Shown here: in pieces, positions 54,432 through 63,829 of the stretch | How the letters are laid out: every line of letters begins with the position of its first letter | Numbering within the stretch: the stretch's first letter is position 1 | Origin: Cytophagales bacterium | GTDB lineage: Bacteria; Bacteroidota; Bacteroidia; Cytophagales; Cyclobacteriaceae | Assembly: GCA_022360015.1 (NCBI GenBank) | Contig: JAKSDQ010000248.1 | Location: 79,363-143,362 of the forward strand | Reading direction: 5' to 3' | Length of the DNA: 64,000 nt | The notes under the pieces: generated by a model | Told to the model about the DNA's origin: nothing | The model's input: only the letters and a program-made list of their open reading frames with translations | Database searches by the model: none | Position numbers and translations under genes: made by a program

Positions 54432-56093
54432 TCAATCAACAACAATATCAAACAAAGCTTTACCTTTTACATTGTTAAGCTTCGTAAGTTTACCACTATT
54501 TTCCTTAATCATTAGTTTTACAGTTTTTAACCCACTGACCGCATTCAATTGTAACAACTTATCTGCCGAATATTTATCATCCACCAAAACGGAAATCTTA
54601 TCAACGGTCACATTTTTAAGATAATTATCATAATAGTTTTCATCTTCAAATATGGAATTATCTATATAAATTCTCCCTAAATGATAAGTACCAATCAGTT
54701 CTTTGAATTTTTTATCCCACCAAAAATTTGTTTTTGGCACGCTATGTTCCAAAAAAGCTATAGCTAATTCAACGGGTTCATTTTTCATCCCCAGCGCTGC
54801 CCACAGCGCCTTGATATGATCGAAATACGCCCGGTTGAGTGAATAATATACACGGTAAAGCTTATTATGCTGATTCAACCGATGGTATTCGAGAATAGAT
54901 TTCAGTTGGCTGTATAATTCTGTTTTTTCTGATCCGCTATTGCCCAGGCCCTCCAAAAGTTCGGAAGTTTGGTTTAAAACACCTTCCACATAATTATAAT
55001 CCTTTATCAATTCATTCCTTTTGATTTCAGTAAAACCCAGTAATTTTTGAAGATACTCATACAATTGATGTCTATAACGGTTTAACTGAATAAGAAAATT
55101 CAGATCATATCCGGTATTTAATTCCAATCTTTTTCGATAGGATCGCAGGACTTTTGCATACCAGTTTCGGTATCTGTTTTTTAATTCATGATAATACCAA
55201 CCAAATAAACCTTCTTTTAAAGAACCATAACCAAAAGTCTCATATTCATCATAAATCCCGGTTAAATCTGTCGAAGGAGGATTTTGAAGATTATATGCCA
55301 TTCTCTCTTTTTCCAATCTGTCTAATTCGTTGTACCATATTTTCAAAATCTGATTGGAATTTGCGATCACTTTTGAAGTTGGGAGCTTTGTAAATGTCTT
55401 GTCCGCAAATTTTGTGTAAGCGGGAACCGTATGGCTTACCCATGCTTTCCGGGTGAAATCATAATAGGTAGGCATGCCCGGATAAGTAATTTCCCAGGTT
55501 AAAAGGTCGCCTTTAGGGACGGTAAAATAAGTATATTCACTGCCGGTAAATCCCCCTATAAATGCATTAAACGTACTTTTCGTATTGGCTTTTTTTAGCA
55601 TTTTTCTACGATAATCGTTTTCCTCACTGATCAATTCATCTCCACGCTTCTTTATATTTTCAATCTTCTTGTTTATATCGTCGATTAAATGCTGGTAATA
55701 GTTATCCTCTTGTTTTCTTTGGTTTTCACCGGTTTCGGTCTTTTCTATTTTCTTTCGGTATTCCAGGTAACGGTAATATGAGGGCGGAATATCAGGGATA
55801 AGATCTTTTGACCTGTCGTCAATTGTAAAGGCCAAATACTTTCCTTCATAAGGCTGAAGCTGTGCCCCCATCTCTTTATTGTACATTCGTAAAAATGCCC
55901 TGTAGTTCCATTGCTTGTGATAAGTATGGGTATAGCTAAAGAGGTATTTGTTATCTGGCGCTTCCAGTATATTTTGAGTATAGTTATAAACTGCGATAAG
56001 GTCAGAAAACAATATTTTTGTTTCCTGTGCCTCGGCAATGAGTGGAAAAAACAAAAAAAATAGCATGAAATTGAGAGAAAGAGTCTTTTTCAT
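54432..56093 (-). CDS. Large secreted protein of unknown function
   Basis: 553 residues with a signal peptide (MKKTLSLNFMLFFLFFPL, cleavage near AEAQ). The body is rich in Tyr, Lys and Asn and largely helical, with long charged stretches (KKIEKTETGENQRKQEDNYY). A beta-like C-terminus ends VKGKALFDIVVD. No known domain was recognised. It is the last gene of a unit with a TPR protein (16 bp gap) and a PKD lipoprotein. Base composition is AT-rich, consistent with the accessory region. Confidence 0.65.
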   Translation of the reverse strand: MKKTLSLNFMLFFLFFPLIAEAQETKILFSDLIAVYNYTQNILEAPDNKYLFSYTHTYHKQWNYRAFLRMYNKEMGAQLQPYEGKYLAFTIDDRSKDLIPDIPPSYYRYLEYRKKIEKTETGENQRKQEDNYYQHLIDDINKKIENIKKRGDELISEENDYRRKMLKKANTKSTFNAFIGGFTGSEYTYFTVPKGDLLTWEITYPGMPTYYDFTRKAWVSHTVPAYTKFADKTFTKLPTSKVIANSNQILKIWYNELDRLEKERMAYNLQNPPSTDLTGIYDEYETFGYGSLKEGLFGWYYHELKNRYRNWYAKVLRSYRKRLELNTGYDLNFLIQLNRYRHQLYEYLQKLLGFTEIKRNELIKDYNYVEGVLNQTSELLEGLGNSGSEKTELYSQLKSILEYHRLNQHNKLYRVYYSLNRAYFDHIKALWAALGMKNEPVELAIAFLEHSVPKTNFWWDKKFKELIGTYHLGRIYIDNSIFEDENYYDNYLKNVTVDKISVLVDDKYSADKLLQLNAVSGLKTVKLMIKENSGKLTKLNNVKGKALFDIVVD

Positions 56094-56109
56094 AGAGTTT
56101 AAGAATAAT

Positions 56110-57768
56110 TTATAGCAAAGCAGTCAAAGCCTTTCTCTTTTTTGGTAGAAAAGCCCCCCACGATCCCGCCTTTTTCAACATTTCAATGCTCAAATGGTCA
56201 GCACCGTCTTTCTTAGCCAATGTTCGTGCCTCTGATACGTATGAGTCAGTCAGAGCCTTGTTTTGCAGATAGAAAGAAGCAGTAGCCAATCCTAAATAAG
56301 CATCCAGGAATTCCGGTTCAATTTCAATACATTTTTTCAAATATTCCCGTGCTTCCTTATACTTTTCCACCTCATTTAAGTAATTGCCCAAATCATTGAG
56401 TAAATCAGGATCCTGCTCCATTCCCCAGAATTTAGCCTGTTGCAGGAATTCAATAGCAGCAGGTATATTGTTTAGCTTGATCTGAATAAATGCAACTTGT
56501 CTCAAGCGTATCGATTCATACTTATCAAACTCCCAGGCCTCCAGATAGTCTCTATAACTTCCTTGTAGATCCCCCATTGAAAACTTTATCCATGCCCTTA
56601 GTTCACGGTAAGCGGCCTGAGACCGATCTTGCCGAATAGTATCTCCATGGACGTCTTCATAAAACTTAATGGCCTTGTTTATTTCATTCATACCACCAGC
56701 TAAATCATTGCTGAAAGTTTTATAGCGAGCCTTTTTATAGTATGCATCACTGTTATCAAATGTTTGAACAGCGCCTTTTATGTCCTTATCGGTATTGCCA
56801 TAATGACCAAGTTTAATAACCTCATCCTGATCAGATAATGCACCTGGTAAATCACTTAACAAAAACTTGGTGTCGCCTCTTAATGAGTACAACTCTCTCA
56901 ACAAACCAGCGTCACAGGAATGATTTTTCCGGCATAACGCCAATGCTTTATTTAAATCTGATAATGCCCCTTCCAAATCCCTCATCTTTTGTTTCAATTC
57001 AGCCCTTCTATTCAAAAGCAGTGGGTCAGATGATAGCTGTTTTTCCGTTAAATCAATAAAACTTTGTGCTCCTTCATAGTATTCCAAGCCTGTTCTTAAC
57101 GCAACTATATAGGCAATAACTGAAAAATTCTTGGCCAAAGAAGGATTAACTTGTATGCTTCTTTCCAGATCCTGAATAGCACCATAACTATCATGTAATT
57201 CTATTTTTATCATGCCACGTGCCGCAATAAATCTTCCTTCTGTGGGCGACATTTCTACAGCCTTATTAAAATCACTTAAAGCTTCTTTTCTTTTTTCCAA
57301 ACCATGAAAGGATTTAGCCCGATAATAATAATATTCAGCCCGTTGATTGGGGTTTAACTCATAGGCTTCCAAAAAATCTTGCAATGCGACAGTAAAATTA
57401 TCGTTGTCACAGTGGTACCGCCCCCTTAGCAGGTAAATCTCAGCCGTTTCTAACCCTAAAAAAATAGCTTTATTGAGGTCTCTCAAAATATCTTTGTTTC
57501 TCCAACGACTTCCGGTACCTACATCTTTCGCATAACATGCTCGTTGAAGGTCTGCAATATTTGCATTTAACCTGGCTCTTTCCAGATAGTTCTGTGGATG
57601 ATCATTTGGATTCTGTTCGATTTTTTTGGTAAGGGGTTTCAATTCCTGCTCCAGTTTTCCCAGTTCAATACAGGGGGCGTTAAATTCAGATGAATCCCCT
57701 TCCTGCCCCCAAACGGTACCATTGATAAAAATTAATAGGTACAGAATTATTCTGATTATTTGTCGCAT
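56110..57768 (-). CDS. Secreted TPR-repeat protein
   Basis: 552 residues with a signal peptide (MRQIIRIILYLLIFING, cleavage near VWGQ). Several tetratricopeptide units are visible: AEIYLLRGRYHCDNDNFTVA, AEYYYYRAKSFHGLEKRKEA, NRRAELKQKMRDLEGALSDL and LNDLGNYLNEVEKYKEAREY. TPRs scaffold protein interactions. It sits between a PKD lipoprotein (11 bp upstream) and the 553-residue secreted protein (16 bp downstream), so the three are probably expressed together outside the cytoplasm. Confidence 0.85.
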   Translation of the reverse strand: MRQIIRIILYLLIFINGTVWGQEGDSSEFNAPCIELGKLEQELKPLTKKIEQNPNDHPQNYLERARLNANIADLQRACYAKDVGTGSRWRNKDILRDLNKAIFLGLETAEIYLLRGRYHCDNDNFTVALQDFLEAYELNPNQRAEYYYYRAKSFHGLEKRKEALSDFNKAVEMSPTEGRFIAARGMIKIELHDSYGAIQDLERSIQVNPSLAKNFSVIAYIVALRTGLEYYEGAQSFIDLTEKQLSSDPLLLNRRAELKQKMRDLEGALSDLNKALALCRKNHSCDAGLLRELYSLRGDTKFLLSDLPGALSDQDEVIKLGHYGNTDKDIKGAVQTFDNSDAYYKKARYKTFSNDLAGGMNEINKAIKFYEDVHGDTIRQDRSQAAYRELRAWIKFSMGDLQGSYRDYLEAWEFDKYESIRLRQVAFIQIKLNNIPAAIEFLQQAKFWGMEQDPDLLNDLGNYLNEVEKYKEAREYLKKCIEIEPEFLDAYLGLATASFYLQNKALTDSYVSEARTLAKKDGADHLSIEMLKKAGSWGAFLPKKRKALTALL

Positions 57769-57779
57769 GACTTAGAATT

Positions 57780-58574
57780 TTAATTATTTGATGATTGAAA
57801 GGTTAATTCCCCCTTGTAAAACACTTTAATATGCTTACCATTGATATCTACTGTAATTGTGATAAGGTATATACCATCGGTTTCTTCTATGGACATGTCG
57901 AAATTGTTGTAATTTTCATCTCCCTCCCAAACCAGGTCATTGGCAGCCGGTGATTCATTTTCAAATGAGTAATCATAAGCCAGGGAGCAAAATCCATTAT
58001 AAACTGTATTACCGGTCATAGCTGAAATATCAGATTCCTCACCATTGAACGCTTTGCCACTTAAAGTATATGCTCCGGTTATATCGAATTTTCCTTTTCC
58101 GGCCAGTACATCCAGACAAACGATGTTTCCCACGCCCATTAAAGAAGTTGTCATACGATCATCGACTAAAAATAAGCTGTGCCATTTACCGGCATTATGT
58201 ATCAAAACAGCGCTGGTTAAATCATATCTGGCATCATTTATGGAAAAAAAATTGGCATCTCCAACAACAATTGTGGCCGAGACGGTGTCGATACCGGACG
58301 CATTGGCTGAAACCAGTTTTACAATATAACTCCCCGCTTCATCATACGTGTGGCTGGGGTCTTCAGCTGTCGATACCGCACCATCTCCAAAATCCCAGGC
58401 ATAAGATGTTGCATTTTCTGAACAATTTGTAAAAGAAATCTCTTCGCCTACTGTAATGTCAGAATGCGGTGAATAGTCAAAACAGGCTTCCGCGGATGGT
58501 GGTAATGGGTCATCACCTGAACATGCACCTAAAAATGCGATTACTACAAAATATAAAAAAAATCTTTTTTTCAT
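57780..58574 (-). CDS. PKD-domain lipoprotein
   Basis: About 264 residues from MKKRFFLYFVVIAFLGACSG at 58574 (the frame opens five codons earlier). Lipobox GAC. A PKD domain covers about 33-105 (CFDYSPHSDITVGEEISF, SYAWDFGDGA, PSHTYDEAGSYIVKL). The C-terminal half is a separate beta-rich region, with a tyrosine-rich SLAYDYSFENESPA. PKD domains are typical of surface or adhesion proteins. It is the first gene of the three-gene unit. Confidence 0.85.
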   Translation of the reverse strand: MKKRFFLYFVVIAFLGACSGDDPLPPSAEACFDYSPHSDITVGEEISFTNCSENATSYAWDFGDGAVSTAEDPSHTYDEAGSYIVKLVSANASGIDTVSATIVVGDANFFSINDARYDLTSAVLIHNAGKWHSLFLVDDRMTTSLMGVGNIVCLDVLAGKGKFDITGAYTLSGKAFNGEESDISAMTGNTVYNGFCSLAYDYSFENESPAANDLVWEGDENYNNFDMSIEETDGIYLITITVDINGKHIKVFYKGELTFQSSNN

Positions 58575-58687
58575 AATCCAAAGTAACACACATGAATCAG
58601 GAAGTTCAATACGCTCAAGAGCGTATATTGATGGTTGCCCGTCTTCATAGAAAAAAGAAAATTAGCCGGATGAAATGGACAAGAAGA

Positions 58688-59431
58688 TTAAATTAGCTCA
58701 AAAACCTCGGCATACCTGATGGCATCCCCGAGATACCGAATATCTAATTTCTTCCAAATCCGGTTACGATGAGTACGTACCGTGTGCTCAGATATGGATA
58801 AGAACTCCCCAGTTGACTTATTGGTATGCCCACTGGCAATGAACCTAAGAATTTCCTTCTCACGATTGGTCAGTGATTGGAATTTTTCATAATGTTTTAT
58901 ATAAAAGGGATCTGCTTTGATTAATGAACTTACTTGGCGCATACTTGAGTGGAATTCATCGGCGGGCATAGAGACCGTAATCAACCCTTCAAGATCCCTG
59001 ACCACTTTTGTAACCGTTATCACATCATGGTACGCTTTTTTGAAAGGATCCCGAAATTTCTGACAAAACGCAAAAGTCCTTCCTGTATCATTTCGAGCAT
59101 AGAAATTCAAAATCTTGGGTATGGTCTTTTCAATAGTCTCTTTATCAACGAACTTTTCAAAAAATTCTGCGCCGTTCTCCTGTATCCATTCTAATGGTAC
59201 ATCCAGTTTTTCCAATCCTTTAGGATTCATATATTTAATATGCAGATCATCCTTGTGATTAAAATGCAGGAATCCGGGGAAAAACTCCCCGATTTGCTCC
59301 AATTGATTATCTTCTATATATTTTTCAATTTTATGCAATGAAAAGCGCTGATCAATCAGGCTTTCTTTTTCCGTTTTTTTCATGGATTTGTACAGTATTT
59401 CAGAGAGATACCGTCCACTTGTGGCGGACAT
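58688..59431 (-). CDS. LuxR-family regulator with PAS-like sensor
   Basis: 247 residues. The N-terminal domain (about 20-180) has a PAS-like pattern (FLHFNHKDDLHIKYMNPKGL). The C-terminal LuxR helix-turn-helix is LTNREKEILRFIASGHTNKS, then TGEFLSISEHTVRTHRNRIW at about 190-240. There is no receiver Asp motif, so it is not a standard response regulator. It lies 114 bp upstream of the PKD gene on the same strand and may control the three-gene unit. The signal is unknown. Confidence 0.8.
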   Translation of the reverse strand: MSATSGRYLSEILYKSMKKTEKESLIDQRFSLHKIEKYIEDNQLEQIGEFFPGFLHFNHKDDLHIKYMNPKGLEKLDVPLEWIQENGAEFFEKFVDKETIEKTIPKILNFYARNDTGRTFAFCQKFRDPFKKAYHDVITVTKVVRDLEGLITVSMPADEFHSSMRQVSSLIKADPFYIKHYEKFQSLTNREKEILRFIASGHTNKSTGEFLSISEHTVRTHRNRIWKKLDIRYLGDAIRYAEVFELI

Positions 59432-59474
59432 GATTTTTTGACTGATATTTTGTTTATTTCAGTTAACGCTCATG

Positions 59475-60047
59475 TTAGTGCACTATTCGTTTTCTTGTAC
59501 TAATGTTGTTACCAATATAAATAAATTCATCTTTCTTAATATCTCCGTAAGCATCGGAATTACAAATATGCCCATAGCCTGAAACCATGGCTAATTCTTT
59601 ACCATTCCGGAACGAAATCATGATGCCATGCTCGAGTTCCCAATCACAACCTCCACTGTACACCGCATAGAATTTCTTGGTGCGCTGGCTAATGGAGATC
59701 CCCAACCCTGAAATGTGAACATATGCTAAGACATCATCAGCGTTCTCAAGGGGTGGCATATCATCTAAACAATCCTCACCGATATCCAGCAATAAATCTT
59801 GGTAGTATGCAAATACATGCTCCTTTACTTGCTCTCTATGATGGCTACCGAACTTCAAAATATTTTCGATTGTCTGAGAAATTTCAAGGTTATATTGGTC
59901 AAGTTCCTCTTCGCTAAAATTCAACTGCACCTTCATTTTTTTGCCATTACAAAAAGGGATTTCCATTTCATGCGAAAGCCAATCGTACCAGTCATCATTG
60001 TACGCACTTTTATATTTCTTAAATTCTATATTTCCGTATTTTCTTAC
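59475..60047 (-). CDS. Hypothetical protein (DUF6985-like)
   Basis: About 190 residues, starting either at the ATG at 60062 or at MVRKYGNIEFKKYKS (60047). The late region GGCDWELEHGIMISF and SGYGHICNSDAYGDI resembles the DUF6985 family, a small domain often found next to polymorphic-toxin immunity genes. No catalytic residues are evident. It lies 43 bp upstream of the LuxR-type gene on the same strand. The family assignment is tentative. Confidence 0.55.
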   Translation of the reverse strand, partial: VRKYGNIEFKKYKSAYNDDWYDWLSHEMEIPFCNGKKMKVQLNFSEEELDQYNLEISQTIENILKFGSHHREQVKEHVFAYYQDLLLDIGEDCLDDMPPLENADDVLAYVHISGLGISISQRTKKFYAVYSGGCDWELEHGIMISFRNGKELAMVSGYGHICNSDAYGDIKKDEFIYIGNNISTRKRIVH

Positions 60048-60250
60048 CATCTGTAAACTCATTTGTGTACTAACATATTATTCAACTATAATTTAAAGCA
60101 CAATATTCAAAATTAGCCAAAACAGTTTACTTACATTTACTTGATAAAACATAGCGATCCAGGTAAAATGCGTTCCAACAATTAAACGCCAATGATGGGA
60201 AGTAAGGCTGTGGTTCATCGGAGCTTAATTGTTGAAACACATTTTCCCTA

Positions 60251-61951
60251 TTAGTCAAGCTGTGCTATTCTCCAGATAGCAGTTGCCTGCCTTGCCATCC
60301 ATTTTTGATTTTTCGCAATCCGTTCCGGATTCCAATCGCTATTTTCATTAGCGACCCTTTGGGTAATGGAAAATTCGCTTTCAAAGTATTTTTCTTTTTT
60401 AGCAGAAAAATCTGCATTTCCAATATCCCGATTTACACTTTTATTCAGAATTGTCATGTTCCCTAATCTGTAAACAAATTGGTCATGATCTTTGTCTTCA
60501 ATGTCATTCCAACCCTCCTGAATTGATTCTGGCATGATGTGTTCCAAATTATAAGATTCGCTTTCGAAATCGTAAGAATTGTTTGATATATGCCTTTCTA
60601 TTTCGAAAAGAATGTATCTGACAACTCTTTTATTTCTTACTTGTGTGGTCCTCAATTCTTTTTCTGAGAAATCACCTCTGAATTTTTCATCGGAGACATA
60701 CAATGGAGACAGTGAGCTTATCAATTCCTGCAAAGTATTTATATTATTACTTGCAAGTTCAACCGCCAACCGGTTGTAAACCCTTTCTTGCTCGTTAGTC
60801 GCGAGATTACCGATGATGTTATATCTAAATGAAATCACGCAACACAACCTCAAAACGGAAGTGAAATCCATTTCAGAAAATTTGTTATGCGCTGACAATA
60901 AAAGCGGGTAAAGTTGACGTACATTAAACATTCTAAGATTTTGAATGTACCTTCTTTGCTCATTATTCCAGAGAGAATCTTCACTTCTAGGTAAAGCAGC
61001 AAAAATGTGTGCATTGTTTTCAAGATCACGCATCAGGCTAAATACCTCACCTTTGGAAGAAATGTTTTCCCGGATACGTTTGAATAGTTCAGAATGTCGA
61101 ACAAACCTATTTTTGCTGTTCCAATAAGCTCGCAGGAAATCCGGTAAACTGTCACTTCCAATTAAACCTACCAGCCGCTCCCATTTATTATCAAGTTCGT
61201 TCATTTCACGTTCATCAGAACCATAATTGTGAACAACTGCAAATAGGTAGTTTTTTAAAAGGTCTGTTGACGAAAGCTTAACTCCTCTTGCGTTAAGCGT
61301 TTCAAAAACTTTGTAAGCATTTAATTCATCATTTACCGTAATTACTGTAAAGAATAATTTATCTGCCAGCGAGTCGATAAAACGAGCAAGAAAATCGCCT
61401 CTTCTATTTACGGAAAACTTTTGTTTGACCACATTGAAAAACCAATCATAGGCTTTTCTCATCAAGTGTTCAGTCGCCTTCAAATTCCTTTTGGGAGCTG
61501 GTTCAAGAGGAACTAAATATGTCTGATACAGATGGTCATTATTTCTGTTAAGATTGAGTTTACTCCTTGGAATTAAGGTTACCGGATCAAGATAACCAAT
61601 AAAGGTATTGCGAAGCTGTTCAAGCCTTTGTTGATTCTTTTCCGGGTCTAAGTTGTCTTCAATAAGTTTTTGAAGGTTTCCAAGAAAGGCTAGAACTAAA
61701 ATACTTAAAGTAGTTAGTCTTTGTTGACCATCAATTACATCGAAATTCTTGCTATCCTTAGATTGTAGTACTAAATACCCCATGTAATGTTCTTGTTCTC
61801 CACCTTCTTCAAAGAGTCCTTCGATATCTTGCCATAGATCATCCCATTCGGTTGCAGTCCAACTATAATCTCTCTGAAATATAGGAACGGAGTAAATGAG
61901 TCCATTTCCTACAAGTTGACGATATGTTCGATTGGATGTACCTAAATTCAT
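60251..61951 (-). CDS. DUF262/DUF1524 protein, GmrSD-like
   Basis: 566 residues. The N-terminal DUF262 domain has VPIFQRDYSWTATEWDDLWQ and the catalytic-looking DVIDGQQRLTTLSIL near residue 73. The C-terminal DUF1524 has YNLEHIMPES and VYRLGNMTILNKSVN, an HNH-like nuclease motif near residue 463. This is the arrangement of GmrSD-type IV restriction enzymes that cut modified (for example glucosylated) DNA using NTP. It is a single gene with no other defence gene within the window. Confidence 0.85.
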   Translation of the reverse strand: MNLGTSNRTYRQLVGNGLIYSVPIFQRDYSWTATEWDDLWQDIEGLFEEGGEQEHYMGYLVLQSKDSKNFDVIDGQQRLTTLSILVLAFLGNLQKLIEDNLDPEKNQQRLEQLRNTFIGYLDPVTLIPRSKLNLNRNNDHLYQTYLVPLEPAPKRNLKATEHLMRKAYDWFFNVVKQKFSVNRRGDFLARFIDSLADKLFFTVITVNDELNAYKVFETLNARGVKLSSTDLLKNYLFAVVHNYGSDEREMNELDNKWERLVGLIGSDSLPDFLRAYWNSKNRFVRHSELFKRIRENISSKGEVFSLMRDLENNAHIFAALPRSEDSLWNNEQRRYIQNLRMFNVRQLYPLLLSAHNKFSEMDFTSVLRLCCVISFRYNIIGNLATNEQERVYNRLAVELASNNINTLQELISSLSPLYVSDEKFRGDFSEKELRTTQVRNKRVVRYILFEIERHISNNSYDFESESYNLEHIMPESIQEGWNDIEDKDHDQFVYRLGNMTILNKSVNRDIGNADFSAKKEKYFESEFSITQRVANENSDWNPERIAKNQKWMARQATAIWRIAQLD

Positions 61952-62094
61952 ACAGTAAAGTTACTAACACCATTCATGAACAACTAGTGTATGTTGTTTC
62001 ATGTGCGCCAACGGTATCGTGTTTTACCACCTGTTTGCTTAAAACACCGCTGTTTGAAATCGATGAATATAGTCTAAACAGGTAGTAAAAACAA

Positions 62095-62229
62095 ATGGAT
62101 GAATGGAAAGGCGTAAATCTAGGTGATAAAACGTTGCGGCTTATCCTCAAATACAGCTATCCGGTCAGTCAGATAAGCGAAATTTCTCAAGGTTGCTTCA
62201 TCTTCGCTAACTGCATTTTATTGTCATTT
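62095..62229 (+). mobile_element. Possible IS4-type transposase N-terminal remnant
   Basis: The start of the frame, MDEWKGVNLGDKTLRLILKY, recalls the N-terminal W..VNLGDKRLNKR pattern of IS4/Tn5-type transposases. The resemblance ends within about 35 residues and the frame runs on into the PhoD remnant. No inverted repeats were found. The call is weak. Confidence 0.25.
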
Positions 62230-62235
62230 TCCTCA

Positions 62236-62862
62236 ATGAAGCATTTACCGTATTTAGGAGCACTTCTTTGTCTCCTTGTCACAACTTGCCTCTCATGTAA
62301 AAGCAGTTCACCATATCCGGGCAATGAAACGAATACCCTACACAAAAGAGAATCAGGCCCTTTTTACCATGGTGTAGCCTCTGGTGACCCGTCGCAGCAC
62401 GAGGTTTTGATATGGACAAGGGTGACTCCGGATTATAGAAGGAAAGAAATCCATAGTAGGCAGAACCAAAACCTTGCCAAAAGATCCTGAATCCATTCGT
62501 TTAATCGCGGTAAGTTGCAACGCCTATGAGGGAGGCTATTTTTCTGCTTTCGAGGTCATAGCCAAAAAGGATGACAAAATAGATGCCGTTATTCATTTCG
62601 GGGATTACATCTATGAGGGTTATAAACCGCAATATTTTGAAAAGAAAGATAGAATTCCTTTATCAAAGGATGGGAACAAGAGCTTCCGGAACTCAACCCT
62701 TTCTTAAAATATGTGGATTTAAAAGCCAATGGTTACGCTCAGCTTGAATTGAATCCTGAAGAGATGACCGTAAAATGGTTCAAAGTAAATAAACACAGCA
62801 CCAACATCATGGAGCAATTGACGATGCAAAAAGAAATAGAAAAAAACAAAAAAGATGACTGA
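62236..62862 (+). pseudogene. Shattered alkaline phosphatase D paralogue
   Basis: The ATG at 62236 gives a lipoprotein start (MKHLPYLGALLCLLVTTC, LSC lipobox) and FYHGVASGDPSQHEVLIWTR, the PhoD N-terminus. About 50 residues are then missing and the frame shifts. A second frame reads RTKTLPKDPESIRLIAVSCN and HFGDYIYEGYKP. After a large deletion (the DDHE and GDYH regions are gone), a third piece gives ELNPFLKYVDLKANGY and ends KKDD. At least two deletions and frameshifts make it non-functional. An intact relative is at 51,775. Confidence 0.82.
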
Positions 62863-62873
62863 TTCGGAAATGA

Positions 62874-63217
62874 TTACGGATCCGGACGGAAATTCCATTC
62901 ACATTCAAATGATTTTGCCTTTCTAAAATATTGGCGCTTGCTGTTTCCCTTAAAATTTGTTGGTGTTTTGTCCAGTGGTTTAGCTAATCTTCTATAATTC
63001 GGTATTTCGATTGAATCAGCGGCCAAAGCCATCAGTTTGTCATATTGTTCAGGTGAAAATGGAATGCTAAACAATTTTTGCCCTTTGAAAATGAAAGTTA
63101 AATCGTTCTTGTAGCGACCATCAGGATAATTCGTTGTATCAAATAAAATAAACAAGGTGTCGTTGCTTGTACGCCAATTCCCGTAGGAGTTATCGTTCAT
63201 CATGTCACCTTGAAAGT
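62874..63217 (-). pseudogene. C-terminal part of an unknown protein, N-terminus replaced
   Basis: The open frame runs 62874-63323, but its first 35 codons lie in the group II intron-like sequence. Coding character begins near 63217 with NSYGNWRTSNDTLFILFDTT, then FKGQKLFSIPFSPEQYDKLM, and ends near ECEWNFRPDP. The style fits a small Bacteroidota protein with a 'GNWRLSNDTL' motif. Its original start appears to have been lost to the neighbouring element. Family not named. Confidence 0.5.
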
Positions 63218-63221
63218 CCGT

Positions 63222-63640
63222 TATGCGCGAGGTCGTACCCCAAAGCATAAGCCATTCGCAAGCCCGTTTACCGTGAGACATAGAGTGAAGGAAGCGAGAC
63301 TGCAAACCCTGATTCTCACACATGGGAACTGGCTATCGAGGCTTTACAGGTCGGATGAAGTAGCACATCATACTGACGTCCAAAGGGTGGGAAACCATCA
63401 AACACCCTGCGGACGCAGGGGATATTGGGGGAAGGAATATGCCCTTATCTGCGGATATCTCGATCTGTGTTATTACAGGTTCTAAAGAGCAAGCTAAACT
63501 TACCTATCGACAGGGAAAAGAGCGGGATACGCAGGCAGGCAACTTTGAGCTACTGGGACACTGTTTTTCCGGGTATTTACAATTTTCTCCCCTGGAATAT
63601 TTGGTATCCAGTGATCAATTAATTACCTTGGTGTCAACTT
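63222..63640 (+). mobile_element. Decayed group II intron fragment
   Basis: The sequence from about 63222 has runs typical of the 5' domain of bacterial group II introns: CATAAGCCATTCGCAAGCCC, GTGAAGGAAGCGAGACTGCA, GCTTTACAGGTCGGATGAAG and CTGACGTCCAAAGGGTGGG. Downstream (about 63494-63560) a frame reads AKLTYRQGKERDT and then NFELLGHCF, like the KxxYC.....FDFLGYxF motif of the intron-encoded reverse transcriptase. No intact reverse transcriptase or domain V/VI was found, so this is a remnant. Confidence 0.5.
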
Positions 63641-63645
63641 TACTT

Positions 63646-63713
63646 TAGGGGTGCCCGTACGGGCTGAGATCATACTCTTTGAACCTGATACAGTTAATAC
63701 TGTCGAAGGAAAA
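63646..63713 (+). promoter_or_regulatory. TPP riboswitch upstream of thiS
   Basis: The THI-box blocks GGGGTGCC, GGGCTGAGATCATAC, AACCTGATACAGTTAAT and CGAAGGAAAA are present in order. It lies about 115 bp before the thiS ATG. It belongs to the same ligand family as the tandem pair at 16,646-16,873. Confidence 0.9.
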
Positions 63714-63829
63714 AGTTGCCTCAATGAGGCTATAATTAATCTACCTGTTATCATTCCTGAAGTATACTGATGATTCTGTTATCCGGGGTCTTTCAATGAT
63801 GTCTTGGAGTATAAAAATGAAACTAAGGA

